Shown: piece after piece, positions 1-12,500 of the stretch
Layout: the number at the start of each line of letters is the position of its first letter
Numbering within the stretch: the first letter of the stretch is position 1
NCBI GenBank assembly: GCA_963971305.1
Contig: OZ020304.1
Coordinates: 77,748,355-77,812,354 of the forward strand
DNA from: Arcuatula senhousia
Taxonomy: Eukaryota; Mollusca; Bivalvia; Mytilida; Mytilidae
Reading direction: 5' to 3'
DNA: 64,000 bases
The notes under the pieces: generated by a model
The model's input: only the letters and a program-made list of their open reading frames with translations
What the model was told of the DNA's origin: nothing
Databases searched by the model: none
Position numbers and translations under genes: made by a program

Positions 1-268
1 TGGGTAGTCACTTTTATTGGTTTTACAAACTTAAACATGTTCTTTTAAAATATACTTAAACCAATATGGACACTTTCCTAAAGATAACCTTTTGCCAATT
101 TAATAAGAAATATTTGAAATTTATACGGCTGTTTTAATATATGTTTATAAACATTCATGATAAAAGCTAACCCATGAAAGTTAATATCCCACAAACATAA
201 CATTATTAATAAAGGTCTAGGAATTATTCATTACCAATCACTGTTTTTTTTTTCTGTAAATTTTTCAG

Positions 269-3200
269 TACTTTATGGTATCCAATATAGACCTGAAGAA
301 GCCTACCACTCAGCAGTCTGCTCTATCTGGAGGATGGTCGTAAGTTTTGTTAAAGAAATTGCAATGTATTAATGATATTTTTTCTGCATATGTCATGTAT
401 GTGAAAAAATATTTTAAATAATTTTCTGGGTATTTTACCTTTGTAACTTTTTTTTGCATTTAGTTTTCAGCTATTAAAATTATGTCTCCCCTTCCCAGAA
501 GGGGGAGACATATTGTTTTTGTGTCAGTTCTTCCTCTTCTTCTTCTTCTTCTTCTTCTCATACAAAGCGTGTCCGGGCCATAACTTTTTTATCCTTTGAG
601 ATGGGGCTTTGATATTTGGCTTGTGGATGTATCACCATAAGACGATGTGTCGCGTACCAGAATTACCTTCGTATGACCTTGATCTTTGACCTCAAGGTCA
701 AATTAATGCTAATTTTACATCCAAAGTGTTCCGGGCCATAACTTTTTTGTTCTTTGACAAAGGACTTTGATATTTGACATGTGGATGTATCACCATGAGA
801 CGATGTGTTGCATACCAGAATGACCTTCATATGACCTTGAAATTTTACCTCAAGGTCAAATTAATGCTAATTTTACATCCAAGTGTTCCGGGCCATAACT
901 TGTTTGTTCTTTGACAAAGAACTTTGATATTTGGCATGTGGATGTATCACCATGAGACAATGTGTTGCGTACCAGAATGAACTTTATATGACCTTGACCT
1001 TTGACCTCAAGATCAAATTAATGCTAATTTTGCATCCAAAGTGTTTCGGGCCATAACTTTTTTGTTCTTTGACATAGGGCTTTAATATTTGGCATGTGGA
1101 TGTATCACCATAAGACGATGTGTCACGTACCAGAATGACCTTCGTATGACCTTGATATTTGACCTAAAGGTTAAATTAATGCTAATTTTACATGGAAAGT
1201 GTGTCTGTGTCATAACTTTTTTGTTCTTTGACATAGGGCTATAGTATTTGACATGTGAATGTATCATCATGAGACGATGTGTTGCATACCAGAATGACCT
1301 TCGTATGACCTTGACCTTTTACCTCAAGTTCAAATTAATGCTAATTTTACATCCAAAGAGTTCCGGGCCAAAACTTTTGGTTCTTTGACAAAGGGCTTTG
1401 ATATTTGGCATGTGGATGTATCACCATGAGACAATGTGTCGCGTAACAGAATGAACTTCATATGACCTTGACCTCAAGATCAAATTAATGCTCATTTTAC
1501 ATCCAAAGTGTTCCAGGCCATAACTTTTTTGTTCTTTGACATAGGGCTTTTATATTTGGCATGTAGATGTATCACCATAGGACGATGTGGTGTGAACCTG
1601 AATGACCTTCATATGACCTTGACCTTAAGGTTGAATTAATGCTAATTTTACATGGAAAGTGTGTCATAACTTTTTTGTTCTTTGACATAGGTCTATAATA
1701 TTTGACATGTGCATGTATTTCCATGAGATGATGGGTCGCCTACCAAAATGACCTTGACCTTTGACTTCGTGATAAAATTAATGCTATTTTTACACGTTAA
1801 ACATGTCTGGGCCATATATATTTTAATTCTTTAAACAAAAAGCTTTGATTTTTGACATGATAATGTGTCATCATGGGAACAATGTGTCACTATAACGTTA
1901 ATGACCTTGACCTGTGACTACAATGTCGAATAAATGTTAATTTGGCATGCAAAGCTTTCCAGGCCATAACTTTTTTATCCTTTGACATCGGGCTTTAGAA
2001 TGTAGATGTATAATTATTAAACAATTTGTTGTACAATGTATGTAATTGTGACTTTGACCTTTTGACCTCAAGGTTAAACTTGTGTTATTAAAGGAAGGGG
2101 AGACATCAGTTTTAGTGTGCTAAAACAGTTTTTCCTAGTTACATTTGAACTACTAACAATGGTACATTTGTACACTTAACAAAACTTACATGATACTGTG
2201 AATATTTTATTTGTAGTTTTTGTGGTCTTGAGAATGATGTGGTTATCATGAAGAAAACTCCAGCAGAGGGCAGCAATATTATCAGGTAAGTAATGACATC
2301 AGTAATTATAAAAAAAGATGGGAAATAAATGTGCATGACATGATATTCATAAAAATGCATATTAATACCGGTAATTGTTCTTCGAAAATGTTCAAACACA
2401 TATTATTAATTTTTCTTAATGTTCAACATGGACAACCATCTTCATTGGATCCAATGAAGAAAATGTTTCTTGCAATAAGACCATTCTCATTAGTTTATAC
2501 TTGTCAGAAAAAAAATAATTGTCAAAAAAAAAATATTGCATTATGACCAGTGTGAACATCCATGACTCCAATAAATGGCAGGTTCCACATCTATGGAAGA
2601 TTCTAATGTAACAATAGGTTTATACTCAATTTCAGAATAGTGGGCACCTTTTTCAATTGAATTTAAATGACACCTACAGGTTTGCCCTCTCTGCCCTTTC
2701 GGACTTTGACATTCAGATGCCCCATTGGTACTTCTGCTTCTTTTTTTGCCAAATAGGTGTCTAAAAAGAAGAGAGAGGTTTAATACTAGGTCAATGAAGT
2801 TGGTCATGCATACAAGCCATGAAGCACCTGTTGTTAGTATTACAAATGAAAAGAATATCAAAACAGGTAAAAATTTTAATGGATCCAACTGCCCATTTGA
2901 TCAATAATTACTGGACAGGTGAGATCCATTTAAATTTCTACCTGAATTGATATGCTTCATGATTTAATACTAACAACAGGTGCTTCATGGCGCAATAACT
3001 TCACTGACCTAATATTAAACCTCTTTCTTCTCTTAAGATGCCTAATTGGCAAGCCTGTTAGTTTAACTTAAATTCAACTGAATAAGGTACCACTATCTGA
3101 AATTGAGTATAAGACACCAAATGGTAGATTGATATTTATTTCAGCTACATGGGAAAGGGACTGATACATGCTAGTCCACAAACTGTGTTAGAGACTGTCA

Positions 3201-6200
3201 AAAATCCCAGGACTAAGTTCACATATGATGAAACTTTAAAGGTAAAGCTAAAAATCCCAGGACTAAGTTCACATATGATGAAACTTTAAAGGTAAAGCTA
3301 AAAATCCCAGGACTAAGTTCACATACGATGAAACTTTAAAGGTAAAGCTAAAAATCCCAGGACTAAGTTCACATACGATGAAACTTTAAAGGTAAAGCTA
3401 AAAATCCCAGGACTAAGTTCACATACGATGAAACTTTAAAGGTAAAGCTAAAAATCCCAGGACTAAGTTCACATACGATGAAACTTTAAAGGTAAAGCTA
3501 AAAATCCCAGGACTAAGTTCACATATGATGAAACTTTAAAGGTAAAGCTAAAAATCCCAGGACTAAGTTCACATACGATGAAACTTTAAAGGTAAAGCTA
3601 AAAATCCCAGGACTAAGTTCACATACGATGAAACTTTAAAGGTAAAGCTAAAAATCCCAGGACTAAGTTCACATACGATGAAACTTTAAAGGTAAAGCTA
3701 AAAATCCCAGGACTAAGTTCACATACGATGAAACTTTAAAGGTAAAGCTAAAAATCCCAGGACTAAGTTCACATACGATGAAACTTTAAAGGTAAAGCTA
3801 AAAATCCCAGGACTAAGTTTACATATGATGAAACTTTAAAGGTAAGACTATAGAAATGACTTTTGATATTGGATAACATACATTTCAATTTAATTTACCA
3901 GTTAATCACATCATTATAGACTTAAGGAAATATTTGCTTAATTCATACCCTTATTTTGTTTGACAACAATTCTAGGGTTAGGGCTAGTTATTAATACCTA
4001 ATTTTAAAAGAACATACATGTTAGTCACTAGTTTCCAACAAATCAAAAAATTCTCAATAGGCTTTAAGAGAAGAGATTATATTTAGATTGTTTTAAGGTG
4101 GTTCTTAACACCATTTTGACCTACCGTAGATATTGACCAAATAAAAAGTGTTAATTTAAAAATTCTGAAATGCCTTTGTTTTAGATAATGGATTTAATAA
4201 TTGAAGGACGAAATTAGTTTCGTTTGAAACTTTAAGTAGAATTTGCTAGATGTACCATAAGATTGCAAACTTTTGACCACAAATATTTTTTTTAGAAATC
4301 ATACTTGTATAAAAAAAAAAATATGGATGCAATGCATTCATAAAAGTATGATATTTTTATATTGTATGCATTTTATTTGGTAAAAGTGTGTGTTCTTTTA
4401 TAAAAAATGAACACTTTTTATTGGTCGATATCTAGGTCAAAATGGTGTTAGGAACCACTTAATGTATTTTGTCAAATGCCAGCATTTTTGCTAATACAGG
4501 GGAAATTTTTTTTTCTTACAGAAGGTGGATATCTTAAATGATGTAGCAAGCAACATTAAAATTGGTATGTTATCTTACCGTAGTTTTTACCTGCTTTTGC
4601 CTTCAAACATTCACAACTAGAAAATGTTTCATACAGACACAGTGCCCACCTTTCAAAACCTAATCAACCTGATTTGAGAAGTATGGTGAGACAGGTGTAT
4701 TGACCTGTACACTATATGCTTTTTTTTCATTGGTAGACATGACAAATAAACAGATACTTATTTAAGAGAGACATTTCAATTGGTCATACAGTGCATTTTT
4801 CGTCAAAATGTTGCTGTTATTTCTTTGTTGTCATGTTTTACTGTAAAAAGTGTTTTTCTGTTACAGTTTATTTTTACCATGAAGTGATCAACATGTTTAA
4901 GAAATCCTGTTTTGACTTCTGTGTGTTACAGACGGAAAGACAGGACGGTGATAAATATGTCCTAGCTCAGTCTTCAGTAGACAGTGGATTGCCTGTTCCA
5001 GTAGGGGTCCAAAGGTCTAAGGTAAAAGTTCACAAGAAAAAAGGCTTTGGGATGTAAAAAAATCATAGAACTTTTTTGACTCTAGAGACTTGTTCCAACA
5101 AACATTCATCTCTAAGGATAATCTTCGAATAATCATTTGATATTTTATTTACATGTAAAAAGGTTGTTTTTTTATTTTATTGCTCGTAAACTTGGTATAG
5201 TTGTAATGATGGGGCAATCAGATGTCGTAAAATTAGAAAAGGCAATGACAAAATAAGTAGACATGAAATCATCGACACAAAAACAACCACATAACATACA
5301 AAAAAACACATATTTCAAACTAGATTTGCAACATGAACTCAAGTTGAAATGAGAGTGAACTCGGGTGCTCTGGAAGAGTAAGTAGTTCCTGCTTGCTAAA
5401 CCACACCAAACCACATTTGCAACATGAACTCTAGTGGAAATGAGAGTGAACTCTGGTGCTCTGCAAGAGTAAGAAGTTCCTGATTGCTAAATCACACCAA
5501 ACCACATTTGCAACATGAACTCTAGTCAAAATGAGAGCAAATTCAGAACTACACACCAGAAGTGTAAGGGGTTGTTGCTTGCTAATGGTATATCACACCA
5601 AAGTAAATGCATTTATTTATGACATTTTTCAAACGTTGCTTATAAATATATTTTGTTGAGGTCATATGACATTGAGGTTAGACTACAACATTTTAAACTT
5701 TCTATATTTTTAGATGTACCCGAGTGGCTGGGTGATAGAACCTGTATCAATGGATAGGAAGATCAGCTCCATGGCAACATTTATAATACAGGTAAATCAA
5801 GCATACCTGGACAACATAGCAAAATGTTCTTTATTTTTCAAAAAAAGATTAAAAAATTCTATAAAAAAATATTTGATGAAGTACAATTATATTTAGATAT
5901 CTAATATTTTAAATATAAAAACAGGGAAGGGTAGACATTTTACAGAAATATTGAAACAATTTCTGTGGAGAGTCAGGATTTTCAGGAAGCATGATCCAGG
6001 AACAGGTACTTGGATTTCATTTCATGTTGGGATTTGAAATGGCTTATTGGAGTCTAATGTGAAAATAGGGATAATTCATTTATTTAGGCAATGGTGTGCA
6101 AGAGGGGACATTCCCTCCACTCCTTTCAATAACATAGCCTTATCTAACTACATTACAATGTACATATATATCTTTCCAATGTTGTTTACTTGTAGGTTGA

Positions 6201-6438
6201 TTTTGGATCATACAAGACAAGCTCAGACAAACCTCCTGAGGAAGATGTCATAGCTAAACAGGCTCTTGGTATCGCATTTCTACGCCAGTTTCTACGTCCT
6301 GCAAAGTGGTTGTCAAGGCAACAGTCATCACCAACACCTAAACAACAGTCACCATCAATGCAAAAAAAGCAGCCACTTAATGGTTCTAAATCACAGGACA
6401 CACTAGTCTCAAAACCCAAACCCAGTCTAGTTTCCTAA
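269..6438 (+). CDS. START-domain lipid-transfer protein (3' part of gene, 7 exons)
   Basis: Visible exons: 269-339, 2217-2285, 3145-3241, 4522-4564, 4867-5021, 5714-5791, 6196-6438 (stop TAA 6436-6438). All junctions are AG/GT and all phases agree, giving 251 codons plus stop. The 5' end lies before the window. The product reads like the C-terminal START domain (StAR-related lipid transfer fold): a FCGLENDVVIMKK strand, then YMGKGLIHASPQTVLETV, then a conserved block YVLAQSSVDSG and the PSGWVIEPV strand, ending in a FLRQFLRP helix. A basic, Ser/Gln-rich tail of about 45 residues follows (KQQSPSMQKKQPLNG). START domains bind sterols, phospholipids or ceramide in a hydrophobic pocket. Which STARD subfamily this is I cannot tell; a longer multidomain protein is possible because the start is missing. 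Exon 3145-3241 is followed by a 13-copy tandem array of its own 3' end and donor. The START fold call is firm, the subfamily is not. Confidence 0.8.
482..2106. mobile_element. Tandem-array element with TIR ATGTCTCCCCTTCC
   Basis: Lies in an intron of the START gene. The ends are inverted (ATGTCTCCCCTTCC at the left, GGAAGGGGAGACAT at the right); the left end is followed by a second inverted copy forming a short hairpin. The body is about nine imperfect ~160-180 bp units, each with a 'gggccataacttttttgttctttgaca' type block and a TGACCTTGACCT cluster. A CTT microsatellite lies at 533-558. No coding capacity; non-autonomous. Confidence 0.8.
995..1007 (-). promoter_or_regulatory. Perfect DR1 nuclear-receptor-type site inside the repeat array
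   Basis: TGACCTTTGACCT; the reverse complement AGGTCAAAGGTCA is the textbook DR1 half-site pair bound by RXR/HNF4/PPAR-class receptors. Related, weaker versions occur in most other units of the array (for example near 675, 1310, 1755, 2055). Function is not shown; it may be a chance feature of the repeat. Confidence 0.4.
2570..3135. repeat. Large imperfect inverted repeat (hairpin)
   Basis: Left arm about 2570-2840 and right arm about 2960-3135 are reverse complements. Matched blocks include GGTTTAATACTAGGTCA with AATATTAAACCTC, and TGAAGCACCTGTTGTTAGTA with its complement near 2962-2985. The left arm also contains a fragment (2690-2750) of the retroelement 3' end seen at 55860-56089. It ends just before the acceptor at 3144. 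Probably a degenerate foldback element. Confidence 0.65.
3201..3850 (+). repeat. 13 x 50 bp array made of exon 3' end plus splice donor (START gene)
   Basis: Thirteen head-to-tail copies of an exact 50 bp unit. The unit is the last 41 bases of coding exon 3145-3241 followed by GTAAAGCTA, so each copy repeats codons for NPRTKFTYDETLK and a GT splice donor. Copies differ mainly at one C/T position (acatatg or acatacg); the last copy ends in the stronger donor GTAAGA. Only the donor of copy 1 gives the expected protein: the unit is 50 bp, not a multiple of 3, and reading into copy 2 shifts frame and meets TAA. Confidence 0.97.
4093..4461. mobile_element. MITE with ~70 bp terminal inverted repeats
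   Basis: The left end TTAAGGTGGTTCTTAACACC and the inverted right end GGTGTTAGGAACCACTTAA match, and homology continues through the GACCTA and AATAAAAAGTGTT blocks. No ORF. Intronic in the START gene. Confidence 0.8.
5330..5600 (-). repeat. Three ~103 bp tandem copies of a retroelement 3' end
   Basis: Each unit has 'caacatgaactc', then 'gagagtgaactc', then 'gtgctctggaagagtaag', then 'agttcctgcttgctaaa'. The reverse complement matches the segment just after the reverse-transcriptase stop at 55860-55930. Intronic in the START gene, third copy decayed. Confidence 0.7.
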
Positions 6439-9180
6439 TTATCAGGGTACAGTTTTACAATGTTTATTACTAAAGGTGCTCAGACTTTACATGAATTGTT
6501 ATATTGTTTATGTTATGGGGATTATTATGGTGCATGTCTTCCAATATATACTGCCTTTATTTTATTTCATTATTATATACCAAACCATCTTGCTTTATTT
6601 ATAAATGCATTACTCTCATCAATATTCACAAGAATGGGAGGAGCCTTAATTACTCAGTCTTTTAGGCAAGAATTATATAAAAGTCCGAAATAATTGACCA
6701 ATCCGGTGAATACAGTTTAACATCTTGCTTCATTTATATGTAAGTGTACAAGTAGAGCAATTTCATTAATATACATATAACAGATAATAGATATTCAAAC
6801 TTTATAAGTATAACTTGTCAAAAGACACAATGATCAATTTTATCCATTTACCTGCTTACTAAATTACTAGAACATTATTTGGATTATCCATTTTAAACTT
6901 ATATGTTGCATACATTTTATCTGGAGTGAAATAAATTGCACATAACAAGTATTCTAATATTTTGTTCATTTTTTTTAAACATTCCATTAAAACATATTTC
7001 CCTGGCTGAAGGCATCCATCCCATATTTATATACTCACACATATGTATGATATTATACTTAAATGTATATCAATATTATTATTATATTATAATATTTGTT
7101 TTTGTTTACTCATTTAATTTTGATTGTTTTAGTTTTAATATAGTAAACAGGGTTTTATCTTGTTTGTTTTACAACATACACAGGCAAAATGTTGACTGCG
7201 TTTAACGTGCGTCTGGCGTACGTTAAACGCATGTCATCTGACGCATATTAAATTGGCGTTTCTAACCGCGTACGTCTGACGCATGTTAGAAATTTATCTT
7301 GGCAATATTTTTATTTCATAATAAAACACACTAAATAAATAACTTACTAACTTTATACATTTTAGGAAACTATATGTCTGACGTATGGTAAATGTACGTT
7401 TACCGCACGTTTAAAAAACATATGTCTGACATATGTTTTTACAATAATTTGACGTACGTTTACCGTACAGCGGTTAGAAACGTATGTTAAACGTACGTTT
7501 ATGCACTACGTCAGACGCACGTTTTTATTAACGTACGTCAGACGTATGTCTAAATTTTGCCTGTGTAACTTGCTTTATTTAACCTTATTTTATAATTCAA
7601 TTATAACTTATGCTGTGATTGATTTTATGAATTTTTGTTCAAAACCAAACCATTACAATATACATTTGCTCAATACTACCATTATTACAGGATAGTTTTA
7701 AAACTAAGGGGTTTCCCATTCAACATACTTGTATATCAATCTACAGATGTGCATTAATTTATATTTATATACTATCTTCATTAATTTGCTCATTTGATTT
7801 TAACTTTTTAAAACATGACCCATTTGTGTATAAGGAGGTCCTTATTGTTTAATTGCCTTTCTTTCCACACAACTTAATGCTTTTTAATAGAACTTTTACA
7901 GAACCTTTATGACATAATGTAGATATGCACTTCTTTCCTTCCCTCAGATTTATATCTTTGGTATACCTTGAATTTAAATATAAAAGTATAAATTCACCTA
8001 CTTATGTTTCATACAATGTTTATATGGTACTCCTCCTAAATTGCTGAAAGGATTTTCATGATACTTTCACAAAACCTTTATAACATATTATAGATGTATA
8101 CCTGAAGCTTCTATATTATATTTCCTCAGATTAATATATAGGGGTTCATGTACCAAAACATGGACTGAGCAACTGGTGTTTTGTGTATTACATGCTTGTT
8201 CTAAACCAATGAGTGAATTTTAATGGATAAGTGGTTGTCTTTTATACACAAAAATTTTAAAAAACTGTGACAAATGTTTTGCCAAGGAAGAGGTGCACAC
8301 TTTATAGATGTTTGTTATTTTTACATGAGGCTATACAAGAATGAAATGGTTTTAAACAATGAAGTGTTATAATATGAAAGATATATTACAATGTGTTTGA
8401 ATTATGATAAAACCTCTTTGTTTTAATAATGCAACTACCAATGCATAAGAATAAATATTTGATATACTCTTGCCTATGTTTATTTTTTATCATCTCTATA
8501 CAAGAATTATTTTATGTTTTATTTGATTTATTTTAGCTGTAATGTTATAATCATGTTTCATGTTTTGCTAATTGTTGGTCACAATTTCTGCACAATACTA
8601 TATAGCAGTAAACAGGAGTGGGGTATTTAATATAAGTGGTAATTTATCAATGTGTTGCGTAATTTTTTTTTTCTAAAAGTAAAGCACAACAATAAAAATC
8701 AACATTTGCAGAGTTTTTATTTTCACACTTCCTATGACATCAAAAATTTGGTGAAATATAAAACCTCACAATAATTTACAATATATGTTTATTGAAGCTT
8801 TTATGCAGCTATTCCTTTGTTTTAAATACTCAATGTGATTTTTTATTACAAGTATTAAGTTATTATGATGCCTTAATTCAATGCAAATTATGTTATTAGG
8901 ATGCCTTACCGTAATTCAATGCAAATAATGTTATTACAATGCCTTTAATTCAATGCAAATTATGTTTTGTATCATGATGTCTTAATTCAATGCAAGTTTA
9001 TCTACAAAATATATTGGGATGTTATCATATTAAAGTTTATTCTGCTTCAGTGTTTTAATTATGGCCTTTCAGTAATGGACATTGGTTTAGTCAATTTTGT
9101 TTTTCAAATTTTCCCTCTGTTGCTGGACATTGGGGACTAGTTTTTGTCTTGCCTGTGAAAGGGAACTAAACATATGTGCT
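6439..9180. other. Spacer after the START gene: 3' UTR, one MITE, repeat debris
   Basis: Possible polyadenylation signals (AATAAA) occur at about 6929, 8446 and 8691; none can be chosen from sequence alone. A degenerate copy of the 'acaaaacctttataacat' tandem family, related to 62280-62520, covers about 7830-8190. A ~55 bp unit (AATTCAATGCAAATTATG) is repeated about four times at 8870-9000. No convincing coding sequence; the short ORFs here are low-complexity AT-rich. Confidence 0.5.
7177..7567. mobile_element. CpG-rich MITE with TIR TACACAGGCAAAAT
   Basis: Perfect 14 bp inverted ends: TACACAGGCAAAAT at 7177-7190 and ATTTTGCCTGTGTA at 7554-7567. The interior is dense in ACGTACGT-like words and both orientations of CGTCTGACGTA and ACGTTAAACG, strikingly CpG-rich against a CpG-poor background. 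No ORF. A 104 bp relative with a longer shared TIR is at 59054-59157. Confidence 0.8.
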
Positions 9181-9581
9181 ACTTTACCAGCAGCGGTTTT
9201 ATGAGCACCACCATATCTCAAGAACTTAAGTCCTACGTTGATGAAACTTGGTATGCATATTCCTCAGTAGTAGTAGTTTAGCACAGTTGCATCCTTATCT
9301 TTTCACCTTGACCTTGATTTTTGAGGTTGATTAAATACATTTACATGTACAGTGGATTCCACTTAATTGACTAACTCTTATTAGAATAATCCTCTTTATT
9401 GACTAAGATTTTAAAACACCAATCCCTTTCCTATACTTACAATGCTAAAAATTTCATTTAATTGCATTGAAAATCTGAGAAAAAGTACAAAATTCCTGTT
9501 AATTGACTTAAAATTGTCAAAAATCATCTTGATACCTGTCAAAATCAAACATTTTCTTAATGAGGTCGTTGAAGTGTGTTT

Positions 9582-12500
9582 GAGGGGGCGGCTTAATGGT
9601 GTACCTAAGATCTGACATTGCAGGAGACAGGAAGAAGAACCTGGAATTTGGACTCACAGAATCTATTGGTGTTGAGGTGATTTTAAATAAAAGAAAATGG
9701 TTTATATGTGGGGCCTACAAACCACCCAATATGAAAGATGGTGACTTTGATAATGATTTTAAAAAGACTGTAGACAAAATTACATGTATTTATGACAATT
9801 TTATTTTTTTAGGAGATATGAATTTTGATTGTTTCCATTTTGAAAATGGAAAAACCCTTATTGATAATTTTGATACTTTTTGTTTGACAAACCTTATAAA
9901 AGAACCAACCTGCTTCACCAAAAACTCAAAACCTACACTCCTAGATGTTATCTTAACTAACAAACCCAACTACTGTGCAACAACATGCAATTTTGACACT
10001 GGAATAAGTGATGTACACAACTTAATAGCAGTACAACTGAAGACAGAACTTCCATCAAAATCAGTCACTAAGAGAACATACAGAAGCTACAAAAACTTTA
10101 ATCAGGAAAGTTTTCTCTTAGACCTAGAAAACTCTGGTATTAAAAATGTCTGTGAAAGTACAAATGATGTAAATGTATGCTACAACAACTTCAATGATAC
10201 ATTTTTAGAAATTTACAACAAACATGTACCATTGAAACAAAGAAAAATAGTACCAAACCCAGCACCATTTATGAATAGCAAGCTAAAGAAGGAGGTTTAC
10301 AAAAAAAGAATGCATCACAACAAATATAAAAAATACAGAGATGATAAATCTTAGGAAATCTATAAAAAACAGCGCAACCATGTAACCAAGATAAAAAGAC
10401 AATCAGTAAAAAAATATTTTTTACAAAGGTGTGTAGGCGGATCTAAGAGCAAAGATTTCTGGCCTACTATTAAGCCATTTCTCACAAACAAGGGCTGTCA
10501 TTTCCATACAGACATTATACTTAATGAAAATGATAATCTTTTATCAGATCAAACTGAAATAGCTAATGTATTTAATGACTTTTTCATCAATGTAGCTAAA
10601 GATATTGGTTCAAACTCTGTAGCTGTAGACCAAAATCATCCAAGCATTGTAAAAATTCATGAAATATGTGAAGGTAAAAATGTGGAAAATTTTTGTTTTA
10701 AACCAGTAGAAGAGACTTTTGTAGAAAAGCAGATATGTAAATTGGGTATAAAGAAAGCCACTGGTTTTGATCAGGTGTCTCCAAAAATTTTGAAACTGGC
10801 AAAGCCAGTAGTTGTACTACCAATTACAAATATGATAAATATGAGTATGTCTACCTCTATTTTTCCAGATAAGTTAAAGGTTGCACAAGTTGTACCAGTG
10901 CACAAAAAGAATAGTGTATTAACAAAAGGTAATTATAGACCTGTGAGTGTCTTACCAGCAATTTCAAAATTTTTTGAAAGAGCAATGTATGTTCAAGTTA
11001 ATGATTTCTTTGAAAACTTTTACAATGTTTATTTGTCTGCATTTAGAGAAGGCTATAGTTGCCAAGATACATTAATTAAGATATTGGAAGATTGGAGACA
11101 TGAACTTGATAATAATAAGTTTATTGCTGCCATTTTGATGGATTTATCAAAAGCTTTTGATTGTCTGCCACATAATCTTTTATTGTTAAAAATTAAATCA
11201 TATGGTGTTTCTGACAATGCACTCAAACTTTTTGATAGCTACTTATGTAATAGAAAACAATGTGTTAAAATTGGTTCAACCTACAGTTCTTTTTTGTCTT
11301 TGTATAAAGGTGTCCCGCAGGGATCCATTTTGGGTCCTCTGCTTTTTAATATTTTTATTAACGATATTTTTAACCATATTCAAAAGAGTTCTCTTTACAA
11401 TTATGCAGACGATAACACCTTGTCTTACTCTGATGATAATATTGAAAATCTTGTTAAAACACTTGAATCTGAAAGCAAAATACTTATAAACTGGTTTTGT
11501 AACAATCAAATGCAGGCTAATCCAGATAAGTTCCAAGCCATATCTATTGGGAAGAAGACTTTTGATAAAGATATATCTTTTGATTTGGATGGTAACACTA
11601 TTAAATGTGATGAAGAAGTAAAACTGCTGGGAGTAACTTTTGATTTCTGTTTAAATTTTAAATCTCATGTTTCAAAAATTTGCAAAAAAGCATCTCAGCA
11701 GCTAAATGTATTGAAAAGGATTGGAACTCATCTGAATAGACTAGGCAGATTGACCATATATTATTCTTTTATTTTATCTAATTTTAATTACTGTCCACTA
11801 GTATGGCATTTTTTGTGGTGAATCAAGCACTAAGAACATTGAATATATACAAGAAAGAGCTCTACGTTTTATTTATAATGATGTAACATCAACATATGAA
11901 CAATTATTATCTAGATCTAACTTGCCACAATTGAAAATCAGGCGCTTAAGATCACTAGCCATACAAACCTTTAAGATCATTAATGGAAATTCACCAGCAT
12001 ATTTAAAGGATTTAATAACACCCAAAGCCAATTTATATTCTTTCAGATATACAAATACAGTGGAACAGCCTAGGGTAAGAACCACCAGATATGGCCTACA
12101 TTCATTTCGGTATGCTGCTCCAAAATTATGGAATAATCTACCACAGGAATTTAGGGAGGGGATGTCTTTGGAACATTTTAAGGGTCTCATTGGCAAGTGG
12201 GAAGGGGATGTATGTAGATGCAGTTTTTGCAAATAGCACTTACCCTTTGAAACTAGGTCATAACTGATGGGTCACTCTTTCATATACTTTTATGTTTTTA
12301 TTTTATGTTTCTGTCCTTATTTTATTGTTTTTTTGTTCTTATAGTTTTGCATGGAATCTGTTCTTTCATGTTATAATTATGTCTGCGTCTATATGTGTGC
12401 TTATACCTATTAGTAAATAGGGTGCTTTGCATGTGCTTATATATGTACTGTTTGCATGTTATAATTATGTCTGTGTCTATATGTATGCGTATATGTGTGC

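Noticed and set aside
3201..3850. CRISPR-like array of direct repeats
   Set aside because: Units are contiguous 50 bp copies with no unique spacers, and the unit is an exon end plus donor in an animal gene.
7501..7695. 64-codon ORF at the right end of the CpG-rich MITE
   Set aside because: Crosses the MITE terminus into AT-rich spacer; no motif, no splice context.
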